Shown piece by piece: positions 1 through 8,196 of a stretch of DNA of 64,000 nucleotides; position 1 is the stretch's first letter; every line of letters starts with the position of its first letter. Made by a program: the position numbers and the translations under genes. Location of the stretch: positions 45,264,781 to 45,328,780 of the forward strand of contig OX453273.1 in NCBI GenBank assembly GCA_949710005.1, read 5' to 3'. This stretch comes from Ricordea florida (taxonomy: Eukaryota > Cnidaria > Anthozoa > Corallimorpharia > Ricordeidae). The notes beneath the pieces are model-generated. The model had not been told where the DNA came from. It searched no databases and saw only the letters and a program-made list of their open reading frames with translations.

Positions 1-1
1 A

Positions 2-685
2 GCCCTGGAGCTGTGGGATTGGTGCCAGGCAAGAGACATCTTTGTGATGGCTTCTCACATCCCAGGAAGAGACAACGTCTCTGCAGACAAGGAGTCGAGA
101 GAATTCAAGGACATGAGCGAGTGGAAGTTAGACCCATCCATCATTCATCCCTTCCTGTCTCATTGTCAGACCGACTTGTTCGCGAGTCGCCTTACAAACC
201 AACTGAAGGATTACATCAGTTGGAGACCCGATCCAGGGGCCATCCACACAGACGCCTTCACGATAACTTGGGCTCCTCTGCAAGGCTATGCCTTCCCCCC
301 ATTCAACTTGATATCCAGGACTCTGGAGAAAGTAATGATAGACCAAACAGAGATAATTCTAGTAGCTCCAATCTGGCAAGCCCAGCCTTGGTGGCCGGTC
401 CTGTTGAGGCTTCTAATATCTCAGCCAGTGTTACTGCCGAACACTCCAACCCTCCTAAAAGACCCGTCCGATCTGAACAGAGTTCACCCAATGTATCCTC
501 GCCTTCACTTAGCCGTGTTTCACATCTCTACCAACGTTTCCAAGCTGAGGGCATTCCGACAAATGTTGCCGACCTACTCATCGCAGCAACTCGTACCTCC
601 ACACACAAGACCTACGAGTCTAGTTGGAACCGTTGGTGCCGCTGGTGTTCTGGACAGCAAATTGATCCTTTTTCGTCATCTATAA
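2..685 (+). CDS. DIRS reverse transcriptase-RNase H, C-terminal fragment
   Basis: The frame is open from the left window edge (base 2) to the stop at 683-685, about 227 codons. It starts inside the RNase H end, with a conserved stretch containing LELWDW followed by SHIPGRDNVSADKESR. It continues into the C-terminal extension typical of DIRS RT proteins, containing LQGYAFPPFNLI and VAPIWQAQPWWPVL. Its role would be copying the element RNA. The upstream catalytic RT domain is outside the window. The last ~600 bases overlap the recombinase frame in another phase, a usual DIRS arrangement. No internal stop is seen in this part. Confidence 0.8.
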   Translation, partial: ALELWDWCQARDIFVMASHIPGRDNVSADKESREFKDMSEWKLDPSIIHPFLSHCQTDLFASRLTNQLKDYISWRPDPGAIHTDAFTITWAPLQGYAFPPFNLISRTLEKVMIDQTEIILVAPIWQAQPWWPVLLRLLISQPVLLPNTPTLLKDPSDLNRVHPMYPRLHLAVFHISTNVSKLRAFRQMLPTYSSQQLVPPHTRPTSLVGTVGAAGVLDSKLILFRHL

Positions 686-1500
686 ATGACATACTGATTT
701 TCCTAACAGAAGTCTTTAATGAAGGCTTAGCATACCGATCGATCAACGTCCTACGATCAGCTATTTCCTCGACCCACCCTAAGATAGATGGCTACTCCAT
801 TGGTCAACACCCTTACGTTACTAGACTCCTCAGAGGTGTTCTTAATAAACGTCCTCCAAAGCCCAGGTACTCACATACCTGGAATGTTGATATTATGGTC
901 AAATACATTATTTCATTAGGGAAAAACAGTTCCCTAACACTTAAGGTTCTGTCAATGAAATTAGTTACCCTGTTTGCTTTAACGTGTCCTGAACGGATTT
1001 CTACTTTGGCAAATTTGGATCTCAGACATTGCAATGTCCATCCAGAAGGGTTGTCCTTCCAACTCACTGTCCCAAGGAAAACTGGCAGTGTGGATAAACC
1101 AACTGAAGCATACTTTGCTCGTTTTAATCAAGACAAGAAACTTTGTCCTGTGGAATGTTTTAGACATTATCTTAAATTGACAAGGAACATTCGACCAGTC
1201 ATCCCCTCTTCTCTCCCTGATAAATTGTTTATTTCATTTAAACGCCCTTTTAAACCGGTCACTACCACTACATTGGGGCGTTGGCTGCGAACCTTTATGA
1301 GTGCAGCAGGAATTGACAGTAAAATTTTCAAGGCTCACTCAGTACGTGGTGCCTCTACTACAGCAGCCGCCAATGCATTTGTTCCACTGTCAACTATCAT
1401 GTCTATGGCTGACTGGTCTTCTTCTTCAACGTTCAGAACTTTTTATTACAAACCCTTGTATAACTCAGACTTTGCTACTGGGGTTTTATCCTCAAAGTAG
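13..1500 (+). CDS. DIRS tyrosine recombinase (integrase)
   Basis: This frame encodes a phage-integrase-type tyrosine recombinase that would insert the circular DIRS cDNA. The core is in the last ~320 residues of the 495-residue frame: the N-terminal SAM-like part lies near residues 170-300, the first catalytic Arg near 328 (ERIS), the H-x-x-R motif at 442-445 (HSVR), a Trp near 468 and the tyrosine at 478/479 (FRTFYYKP). The real start is uncertain. The first ~150 residues lie opposite the conserved RT-RNase H frame and do not look like recombinase, so the protein probably begins further in. No internal stops are present, so this part may be functional. Confidence 0.8.
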   Translation: MGLVPGKRHLCDGFSHPRKRQRLCRQGVERIQGHERVEVRPIHHSSLPVSLSDRLVRESPYKPTEGLHQLETRSRGHPHRRLHDNLGSSARLCLPPIQLDIQDSGESNDRPNRDNSSSSNLASPALVAGPVEASNISASVTAEHSNPPKRPVRSEQSSPNVSSPSLSRVSHLYQRFQAEGIPTNVADLLIAATRTSTHKTYESSWNRWCRWCSGQQIDPFSSSINDILIFLTEVFNEGLAYRSINVLRSAISSTHPKIDGYSIGQHPYVTRLLRGVLNKRPPKPRYSHTWNVDIMVKYIISLGKNSSLTLKVLSMKLVTLFALTCPERISTLANLDLRHCNVHPEGLSFQLTVPRKTGSVDKPTEAYFARFNQDKKLCPVECFRHYLKLTRNIRPVIPSSLPDKLFISFKRPFKPVTTTTLGRWLRTFMSAAGIDSKIFKAHSVRGASTTAAANAFVPLSTIMSMADWSSSSTFRTFYYKPLYNSDFATGVLSSK

Positions 1501-1647
1501 TTGTAACATCACTTACTCTCCAGTTTAACTTTCTGTTCTGAAAATTTTGTTCAATGGAAATGCAGTTGAGTTTTCTATGTCATTAAAGAGATTTTTTGTT
1601 ACATAGAACTTTATATGTTTGGTTGCTCATATAGCAGCGTTAAAAAC

Positions 1648-2076
1648 TACCAATTGTTTTCTCATATATTTCGAACGGAGTCTGTGAAATATAATGAGAA
1701 TTATACTAGGGCCGCGAAGCGGCCTGAAGTAATAATTCGGATTATATAAACAGACGAAGTGAGAAATATATGAGCTTCCCTCCCTTTACCCATCCCTTGT
1801 ATGGGTCTTCTTTTACCTGTTTGTTGCATGGCGTCAAAAAGCCACAGAAGCATGATGGGACCACGAGACCTAGGTTCCAGGGTCCTGTGGGTATACCCAG
1901 GCCCCTACGGTTTGCTTTTATGGGGGTTTAACCCTTCCAATGCGTTAAAAAGTGGTTTGAAGCACTAACTGGGAAATTCCTACCAATTGTTTTCTCATAT
2001 ATTTCTCACTTCGTCTGTTTATATAATCCGAATTATTACTTCAGGCCGCTTCGCGGCCCTAGTATAATTCTCATTA
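1648..2076. repeat. DIRS internal complementary region and right terminal repeat
   Basis: Two 83-bp arms, 1692-1774 and 1994-2076, are perfect inverted copies of each other. A 25-bp stretch starting TACCAATTG at 1648-1672 recurs directly at 1981-2005. This is the internal complementary region plus terminal repeat used by DIRS elements to make circular cDNA. The segment between the arms (about 1775-1990) has no gene. Confidence 0.8.
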
Positions 2077-4682
2077 AACAGTTATCCATTGGTTATGCAA
2101 AGAAAAAACGTAAAAAACTCCATGCCGAACGCGTAAAACTCACGAATAAATTAACTCAATTACGTCTAAATCTAGTTAAGGGTGACACTAATGCCGCCGC
2201 TAAAATTCCTTCAGTAGAAAGCCACTTAAAGGCTGTGTATGTCAATGAACAGGAAGGTATTAAGATCAGAAGCCGTGCTGAATGGCTCGAAAAGGGCGAA
2301 AAACCTACCCGCTTTTTCTTTAAATTGGAACAAGAACGTAGTCGGAAAAACAGAGTTTCTTGTGTTAAAAATGCATCCGACGCCCGTGTTTTTTCCCAAG
2401 AGGAAATTGCACGTGCGCACGTGGAATTTTATTCCAAGCTTTATGCAGAAGAATATGTTGACTTAGAGCGACAGCAAGATCTTCTCGATAACTTAGATAC
2501 TAGGCTTACTGATACTGATAAGAACCTCTGCGAAGGTAAACTTACCTTAAAAGAATTAACAGTGGCCTTAAGTGGAATGAGTTCTCGAAAATCCCCAGGC
2601 CCGGATGGTTTGACAGCCGAATTTTATTCTAAATTTTGGAACTCCCTTGGAGCTCACTTAATGAAAGTTGTGAACTTTTGTTTTGACCGGGCATCACTTT
2701 GCCCGTCAATGCAATGTAGCTTAACTCGACTTCTTCATAAGAAAGGTGATACCGAAGACTTAAAAAATTGGAGACCTATCGCGTTACTAAACGTTGATTA
2801 TAAAATATGTTCTAAAGCCCTATCTCTTAGACTAGCTAGAGTCCTTCACGGTGTGGTCAACCCTGATCAAACCTGTTCCGTGCCAGGTCGCAAGATTTCC
2901 GCTAACGTACATGCTTTACGTGATATTTTGGATTATATAGATCACACGAATGAAACAGCTATTCTAGTCAGCCTCGATCAAGAGAAAGCTTTTGATCGAG
3001 TTAGCAGAACCTTTCTACTTAATTTATTAACGCGTTATGGTTTTGGTCCGGATTTCCGCCGGTGGATTTCCACGCTTTATGCTGGCGCTAACATGCGCAT
3101 CATTGTTAATGGTTGGTTAACGGAATCAATCCCCCTGGCACGGGGCGTTCGACAAGGGGATTCTCTTTCTCCCTTACTTTACGTTTTGTGCGTGGAAGCA
3201 CTTGCCTCTTCAATTCGAAAACACCCCAACATAGAAGGTTTTTTGTTGCCCGGGGCTTCCGGTAAACGCTATAAAGTAGGTCAATATGCCGACGATACAA
3301 CTGCTATAGTTAAATCTTATCAATCTCTCCTCACACTCTTTGATGTTATTAGACTTTATGAGTTAGGTTCTGGTGCTAAGCTTAACATCAGCAAAACGAA
3401 GGCCATGTGGCTGGGGGCTTGGCGACATCGTCAAGATAAGCCACTTGGACTTACATGGGTGACTAAAATGAAAATCTTAGGCGTTGTGTTTGGCCAGGCG
3501 TCTGAATCAGACAATTGGCAGCCTAAAATTGAAAAGTTGGAAAAAAACTTAAATTTATGGAAAACCCGGTCTTTGTCATTAGTGGGCAAAGTTCTTGTAG
3601 TTAATGTGCTTGGTATTAGTAAACTAGTTTACTTAGCTTCTTTCTTATTGATTCCCAAATGGGTTAAGCTGAAAATTGATTCCTTAATCTGGCCATTCAT
3701 TTGGGGATCAAAAATAGAAACAGTTAGCAGAAAGGCTTGTCATTGCCCTGTTCGTTCTGGAGGTCTTAATGTGACCAACCTCTCCGTCAAAGCCCGAGCT
3801 CTTAAAGTATCCTCTATTCTGGGGCTTCTGGATACTGAACACTCTAGTGGTTTTTATATGTTCAAATATTTTCTCGGTTCCCGTGTCCGATCAATGCGAC
3901 CAGAATGGAATTTTTTGTCGGATAACAGAAGTCCTAGCGCCGGTTTTTTAACCCCTTTTTACGATGACGTTTTGAAATCACTAGAAGAGCTCAAATCAAT
4001 CCTTTCTGCTACTGACTGGACACACTTTACTCTTACAGCTAAAAAGTGTTATCAAGTCCTACGTGCTCAAAAGTCTTCTCCACCCACACTTTCTTTTGGC
4101 TGGAGTACACTTTTGCCAAGCAGTTTTATTCTTAATGATCATTGGGCGTTAGTGCGTGACGAGTTCACTGAGAACTACAAGAATGACATCTTATGGTTAA
4201 TCTCTCTCCGGGCAGTCAAAGTAAGAGATTCACTACACTGCTGGGGTTATATTAATAGCGATCGGTGCGCGGTGTGCAACCGGAAAGAAACTATTGATCA
4301 TTGTTTCCTGAACTGCCCTCGTGTTGAAGCAGTCTGGCGGTATTTTAATCCGCTTCTTTCTGACTTACTTGGATGTACTTTCGTGCCTAGCTGCGTCACA
4401 ACCTTTTTTTTCCGTAATGCTTTGTCTTCGGATAGAAACCATAGAATTACTCGTTATTTACTGAAATCAATTCTTTACGCTATATGGACTTTCCGTAACA
4501 AGGCTACTTTTCATAATGGAACTGAAAATTCTACGGCAATTATCTCCTATGCAGTCCGTGATATTCGCACACGAATCCGTCTTGATTTTTTCAGATATGG
4601 AACGCGAACTTTCTGTTCTATTTGGCTAAATCCCAAAATTTGTAAAATTGTCAACAACATTTTGTGCATCACGCTTCGGTAA
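2076..4682 (+). CDS. LINE Z ORF2, reverse transcriptase part (partial)
   Basis: The frame is open from the DIRS edge through a TAA at 4680-4682, 868 residues. It carries a Tx1-type reverse transcriptase: the finger region (ENWRP-like KNWRPIALLN), SLDQEKAFDRV, RGVRQGDSLSPLLYVL and the catalytic YADDT near residue 404. It ends with a CCHC-like cluster (CAVC...H...C) usual in L1/Tx1 ORF2 C-termini. The AP-endonuclease half is missing because the DIRS insertion separates it. There is no methionine before 2235, which fits an interrupted gene and not a true N-terminus. The coding part shown has no stops, so the DIRS insertion may be the only lesion. Confidence 0.85.
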   Translation, partial: KQLSIGYAKKKRKKLHAERVKLTNKLTQLRLNLVKGDTNAAAKIPSVESHLKAVYVNEQEGIKIRSRAEWLEKGEKPTRFFFKLEQERSRKNRVSCVKNASDARVFSQEEIARAHVEFYSKLYAEEYVDLERQQDLLDNLDTRLTDTDKNLCEGKLTLKELTVALSGMSSRKSPGPDGLTAEFYSKFWNSLGAHLMKVVNFCFDRASLCPSMQCSLTRLLHKKGDTEDLKNWRPIALLNVDYKICSKALSLRLARVLHGVVNPDQTCSVPGRKISANVHALRDILDYIDHTNETAILVSLDQEKAFDRVSRTFLLNLLTRYGFGPDFRRWISTLYAGANMRIIVNGWLTESIPLARGVRQGDSLSPLLYVLCVEALASSIRKHPNIEGFLLPGASGKRYKVGQYADDTTAIVKSYQSLLTLFDVIRLYELGSGAKLNISKTKAMWLGAWRHRQDKPLGLTWVTKMKILGVVFGQASESDNWQPKIEKLEKNLNLWKTRSLSLVGKVLVVNVLGISKLVYLASFLLIPKWVKLKIDSLIWPFIWGSKIETVSRKACHCPVRSGGLNVTNLSVKARALKVSSILGLLDTEHSSGFYMFKYFLGSRVRSMRPEWNFLSDNRSPSAGFLTPFYDDVLKSLEELKSILSATDWTHFTLTAKKCYQVLRAQKSSPPTLSFGWSTLLPSSFILNDHWALVRDEFTENYKNDILWLISLRAVKVRDSLHCWGYINSDRCAVCNRKETIDHCFLNCPRVEAVWRYFNPLLSDLLGCTFVPSCVTTFFFRNALSSDRNHRITRYLLKSILYAIWTFRNKATFHNGTENSTAIISYAVRDIRTRIRLDFFRYGTRTFCSIWLNPKICKIVNNILCITLR

Positions 4683-5788
4683 TTTTGCTCTGCTTGCTCA
4701 ATTGACATTCCACAACTCACGTGCACTTTTTGGCTTGTAATCATCAGGATACGACTCATTCCTACTTGTTAAATCACTGGTTCAATTATTCCCTGAACTA
4801 TAGCTTAATGCTTTGTAATTTTTAGTTATCTTTACGGTATTGCAATATTTTACACTTTCATGCTAATTACCCTAATTAAGTAGACCACACATTCTTGTCG
4901 CAAACAACATATTTTACTGTAAACCTCACGGCATTTGTTCTGAGGCTCTATTTCGTGATCTTTTATTGACATTTATAGTTGAAATTATCATCCAGAGGTA
5001 TCTCTCCAATAGAAAATTGTCAACAACATTTTGTGCATCACGCTTCGGTAATTTTGGCACGCTCTGCTTGCTTAATTGACACTCCATAACTCACGTGCAC
5101 TTTTTGGCTCGTATCCATCTGGATACGACTCATTCCAACTTGTTAAATCACTGTTCAATTATTCCCTGAACTTTAGCTTAATGCCTTGTAATTTCTAGTT
5201 ATCATCTACCGTGTATTGCAATATTTACACTTTCACGCTAATTACCCTAATTAAGTCTCCACGTCAGTAGACCACACATTCTTGTCGTAAACCACATATT
5301 TTACTATAAACCTCATGACATTTGTTCTGAGGCTCTATTTCGTGATTTCTATTGACATTTATAGTAATATGTCCAGGATTGTCGCTTATCTAATACTGGT
5401 GGTTTTTCGGACTATTCGTAAACACTTTACCGAATGTACTGCTCACGCTATCTTTTAGCTTATTTGATACGTACATCTTTCCCGGCAATCCGTGTTGAGA
5501 TTATCACCCAGAATGTATCTCTCCAATAGGTAAAGTATCTGTAAATGGCCTCATTTACTTTAACCGTCATATATCCACTGTGTAGAGTGGCAAAGTGTAA
5601 GCAAGTACTCTAGTATATTATGTAAGATCCCATCAAGTGTCCCTTTAGTCTCTGTAACGAAGAACCCGGATGTATTTTTGATAAATGGTTCCCTTGATGA
5701 TAATATAGAAAAACGTGTAACCTCTAAGGCTCAGATTGTAATTAGAGTCAGTTTATTTAATAAACTTTGTCAAAAAAAAAAAAAAAAA
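2077..5788 (+). mobile_element. LINE Z (U2-targeting, Tx1-like), 5' part cut off by DIRS
   Basis: This is a non-LTR retrotransposon made of a partial ORF2, a long 3' UTR with an internal duplication, an AATAAAC stretch and a 17-nt poly(A) (5772-5788). It is followed at once by U2 snRNA sequence starting TCTGTTCTTATC. The upstream portion, including ORF1 and the endonuclease, should lie left of the DIRS element and outside the window. The 3' tail (AATAAACTTTGTC plus A run) and the exact U2 junction match the ORF1-only elements at 13035 and 27119. Confidence 0.8.
4644..5530 (+). repeat. Tandem duplication in LINE Z 3' UTR
   Basis: The segment beginning AAAATTGTCAACAAC at 4644 recurs at 5013, offset 369 bp, and the copies stay alike to about 5372. 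A further piece of the first copy (TTGAAATTATCATCCAGAG) reappears diverged near 5501-5530. The duplication includes the last ~39 bases of ORF2 and its stop. The rest of 4683-5771 is untranslated and holds no gene that I can see. Confidence 0.75.
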
Positions 5789-5937
5789 TCTGTTCTTATC
5801 AGCTTAATATCTGATACGCTGCCCATTGGGTAGCTCATATATTAAACTGATTTTTGGAACTGGGCTGTGGAAAAGAGGCTTGCCTCGTCCCAGCCACGGG
5901 TTGCCTCGGTATTGCACTACCTCCGAGTGCGGCCCAC
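5789..5937 (+). ncRNA. U2 snRNA, 3' portion, unit 1 (split)
   Basis: Sequence from TCTGTTCTTATC through the Sm site GATTTTTGG and stem-loop IV (loop TATTGCACTACC) to about GCGGCCCAC matches U2 snRNA. The 5' ~30-40 nt, including the branch-point-pairing GTAGTA, are missing because a LINE poly(A) abuts. A perfect hairpin, CTTCCC/GGGAAG with loop TCCG (5937-5952), lies directly at the 3' end and may serve 3' processing. The gene is split and should not give U2 by itself. Confidence 0.9.
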
Positions 5938-6031
5938 TTCCCTCCGGGGAAGAAACCTTCTCTCTAATAATTGCAAAGAAAATGTACTCTGTTCTCTACT
6001 AACCGTTTGACTTGTGTTTTCTTATTTTCAG

Positions 6032-6168
6032 ATAACACAGCTTGGTACCGTACACTAGAGTATACGCTGCTGGAACCACGTCATACAGACAGTTGTTTGC
6101 GTGTTTCGTGTGCCGGTGGGTGCTGGGTGGACAGACACGGACAGCCACCACAATGGAGCAGAAGTTCG
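6032..6168 (+). other. Candidate host exon 1 with start codon, unit 1
   Basis: A textbook 3' splice site precedes this segment: branch point CTACTAAC at about 5997, a T-rich tract and TTTTCAG ending at 6031. The segment ends at TTCG|GTGAGT (6168/6169). Inside it, CCACCACAATGG gives a good start context at 6153, encoding MEQKF plus one base. Joined to the segment at 12458, the frame continues. If real, the U1 gene lies in the intron of this small gene. Evidence is sequence signals only; no product is recognised. Confidence 0.35.
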
Positions 6169-6205
6169 GTGAGTTGTTTCGTTATCATCGTTGGTAAAAA
6201 CACTC

Positions 6206-6223
6206 ATACTTACCTGACGCGGG
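6206..6223 (+). ncRNA. U1 snRNA 5' head, unit 1 (split)
   Basis: ATACTTACCTGACGCGGG is the first 18 nt of U1, with the 5'-splice-site-pairing ACTTACCTG. The U1 promoter lies upstream, so transcripts starting here would run into the inserted LINE. Its last 16 nt are duplicated at 12224 on the other side of the LINE. Confidence 0.9.
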
Positions 6224-6306
6224 TTCTTAGGGCGCGTGTGGTAAACGTTCTCACTAGTTTACTCTGGTGTGTGGCTCACTTGTGGGACCTCCTTTTGCTT
6301 AGAAGT

Positions 6307-6315
6307 GGTGAGTAT
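6307..6315 (+). promoter_or_regulatory. 5'-splice-site-like GGTGAGTAT in U1-A 5' UTR
   Basis: The site lies 101 nt from the U1 5' end and is complementary, with one mismatch, to ATACTTACC, the first nine bases of the U1 head that opens the same chimeric transcript. Equivalent sites occur in all four U1 LINE copies. Confidence 0.45.
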
Positions 6316-6331
6316 AATTGCGCCCTGATTT

Positions 6332-6395
6332 ACGGTGACCCTCCTGGGGACTCATGCTTGTAGGCCTTGTTCCTGCATAACCCAGGGTAAGCCGT
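6332..6395 (+). promoter_or_regulatory. Structured 5'-UTR RNA element of U1-A
   Basis: Nested pairings are visible: ACGG (6332) with CCGT (6392), CCTGGG (6343) with CCCAGG (6381), ATGC (6354) with GCAT (6375), and AGG (6362) with CCT (6372). The same fold is kept in U1-B with compensating base changes. Its function is unknown; it could be a translation or RNP-assembly signal. Confidence 0.6.
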
Positions 6396-6649
6396 TTTCC
6401 GTTTGGCCGTCTTGGTCCGGGGGCCTGGTTCCCAGGTCTCTCTCGGCCAACCGGCCAGCGATTGTTGTATACGGCGCGGCGTTTTCGCCGTTTCCTGCCG
6501 TTTTCCCGGCTTTTTGTCCCCTTTGCGATATTCTGCTGTTTTCTTTGCCTCTTTTGTTCCCCTGCTACGTCTGTTTGGACGTAGCAGCGTTTTCTCCATC
6601 GTTTGTACTCCTTATTTTAGCTATATTTTAGCTTTATTTTAGTTTTTAA

Positions 6650-6723
6650 CGGGCTGAGAACCCGATTTATATTTGTAGCGGGCAGAGAACCCGACTTTAT
6701 CTTAGTTACGGGCAAAGAACCCG
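6650..6723 (+). repeat. Three CGGGC-RAGAACCCG hairpin repeats before ORF1
   Basis: Three ~15-nt units (CGGGCTGAGAACCCG, CGGGCAGAGAACCCG, CGGGCAAAGAACCCG) start at 6650, 6679 and 6709, about 30 bp apart. Each can fold as a CGGG/CCCG hairpin. They lie in the last 130 bp before the ORF1 start. Confidence 0.7.
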
Positions 6724-6781
6724 TTTATTTCAAATTGTTGTATTGGAATAGGGAATTTTGGATTTGTGGTTTTTTGGAATC

Positions 6782-8134
6782 ATGTCCCTCCTCTATTCCA
6801 AAACTGTTACCCTCCAAACGAAAGGGAAATTGAGAGGTACCGCTCCGGCGGCAATTGTAGAGTCCGCACTGTCCACTTTTAAGGACTTTGTGGTCAAATC
6901 GGTGCAGTTTTGCCCCAATTCCGAGATTCTCATTACTTTTAATTCCTCCGATCAAAAGCAGGCAGTCCTGCAAAAGGAGGGAGCCCAGTTGTGCGGCCAA
7001 AGCTGCAAAATTGTGGGTGGAAAACCCCCGTCAACGGTTGTGCAGGTGCACCATTATCCGTTTGAGTTCCCGGATGCTCCCATCCGGGAGAAATTGAGTC
7101 AGTTTGGGGAGGTGCTTGGTATCAGGCACCAATCCTTTCCCGGTTTTCCCCAGGTCTCCACTGGATCTCGCCTTGTCCGAATGGTCGTGGACAGGGAGAT
7201 CCCGAAAGATCTCTTTATACAAGGCATCCAAACGACCGTTTGGTACAAGGGCCAGCCCCTAGTTTGCAATATTTGTAACGAACGGGGGCACAAAGCAGCT
7301 GTCTGTCCCTTGCGTGGCAAATGCCGCCGTTGTCGGCAGGCGGGTCATATTGCCCGGTTTTGCCATAATGCCCCGTGGGCTTCTCCTGACTCTGCCCCCC
7401 CTACTGTTGAGGCTACCCCGCCTGTCCAAAACGCTCCCCCGGAAATTGCTGATGACGTCCCTCCTCCCACCGCGGTCCCTGTGGACATTATCGCTTCTCC
7501 CGTGGATCCTGTAGACCCTCCTGCTTTAATGGAGATTTCTGTTGAGGCCCCCCCTGGTCTTTCTTTGTCTGAGACCCCAAGTTGGGGTGACTCTCTCCCT
7601 GCCCTGCCTGATGATGACTCCATGGAACTTTTTTCAGATCCTACCCCCACCGACGATGCTCCTTTTCCCCCGCTTTCTTCCCCTTCTGTAAGTACTGAAG
7701 TAAACAAAGAAGTAAGCAAAGAAAAAAGGACAAAACGTAACAAACGTAAAAGAGATAACAAAAAAGATATTACTGTAGATGCTTCTAAGAAGCAGCACTG
7801 TGATTCCGTTCTGTCTGTCCCTCTAAATTCTTCCCCCTCCCCCGAGTCCCCTATGGATTCCCTGGCTGCCGAGCCAGTTTCAGTGCCAGTGGCGACTGAC
7901 GCTCGCAGCCCCCCCTCTTCCCCCCCCTGTGCGTTTTCTGTCCCGGAGTTACCGCTTTCTCAGGCATCTAGTCGTCAATCTCGGCGACACTACGAACCTT
8001 TTTTGTCGGCCGAACGCTTACGGCGTGCGGCTTCGATTGATCGTCATCAGGCTGGGTCCTTGAAAAATTCTTCTTCTTCTAACCTCAGCCGCTCGCAGTC
8101 CGTTGGGAGTCTTGACTCCGTTTCTTCTATTTGA
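6782..8134 (+). CDS. LINE U1-A copy 1 ORF1, RNA-binding zinc-knuckle protein
   Basis: The predicted protein has 450 residues. I chose the ATG at 6782 (MSLLYSKTV) because copy 2 begins the same way and the upstream in-frame start is only TTG. Residues ~1-155 look like an RRM-type fold of the Tx1/L1 ORF1 family. Two CCHC knuckles follow, C162-C175 and C181-C194. The rest is Pro/Ser-rich, with a basic KRNKRKR patch and a C-terminal Arg/Ser-rich stretch. It should bind and package the element RNA with ORF2. It stops 62 nt before the ORF2 ATG. No disruption is seen. Confidence 0.85.
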   Translation: MSLLYSKTVTLQTKGKLRGTAPAAIVESALSTFKDFVVKSVQFCPNSEILITFNSSDQKQAVLQKEGAQLCGQSCKIVGGKPPSTVVQVHHYPFEFPDAPIREKLSQFGEVLGIRHQSFPGFPQVSTGSRLVRMVVDREIPKDLFIQGIQTTVWYKGQPLVCNICNERGHKAAVCPLRGKCRRCRQAGHIARFCHNAPWASPDSAPPTVEATPPVQNAPPEIADDVPPPTAVPVDIIASPVDPVDPPALMEISVEAPPGLSLSETPSWGDSLPALPDDDSMELFSDPTPTDDAPFPPLSSPSVSTEVNKEVSKEKRTKRNKRKRDNKKDITVDASKKQHCDSVLSVPLNSSPSPESPMDSLAAEPVSVPVATDARSPPSSPPCAFSVPELPLSQASSRQSRRHYEPFLSAERLRRAASIDRHQAGSLKNSSSSNLSRSQSVGSLDSVSSI

Positions 8135-8196
8135 ATTGTTTGTTTTCAATTCTTCCAAATTGTTTGTTGTTCAATTCTCTCTTCCCAAATTCCAAA

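Larger units (their letters stand above)
1..2076 (+). mobile_element. DIRS-type tyrosine-recombinase retrotransposon, 3' part
   Basis: The left 2.1 kb holds the end of an RT-RNase H frame, an overlapping tyrosine recombinase frame, and the inverted-repeat arrangement expected at the right end of DIRS elements. The 5' part lies outside the window. The right edge is set by loss of the inverted match at 2076, where the reading frame of a LINE ORF2 resumes. The element therefore sits inside a LINE; DIRS elements integrate by recombinase and leave no target duplication. Confidence 0.85.

Noticed and set aside
13-460. First ~150 residues of the recombinase frame as part of the protein
   Set aside because: They lie opposite the conserved RT-RNase H coding phase and show no recombinase features; the true start is further in.
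5971-6363. 130-residue frame across the U2-U1 spacer and LINE 5' UTR (also at 28868)
   Set aside because: It crosses a predicted intron, the U1 head and an insertion junction; a composite frame, not a gene.
6332-6395. HDV-like self-cleaving ribozyme as in R2 elements
   Set aside because: It lies ~110 bp inside the element, not at the junction, and I could not fit the double-pseudoknot pattern.
6335-6642. Small frames in the LINE 5' UTR (6335-6642, 29232-29525)
   Set aside because: They cover the structured RNA and GC-rich leader and are not conserved as proteins between families.
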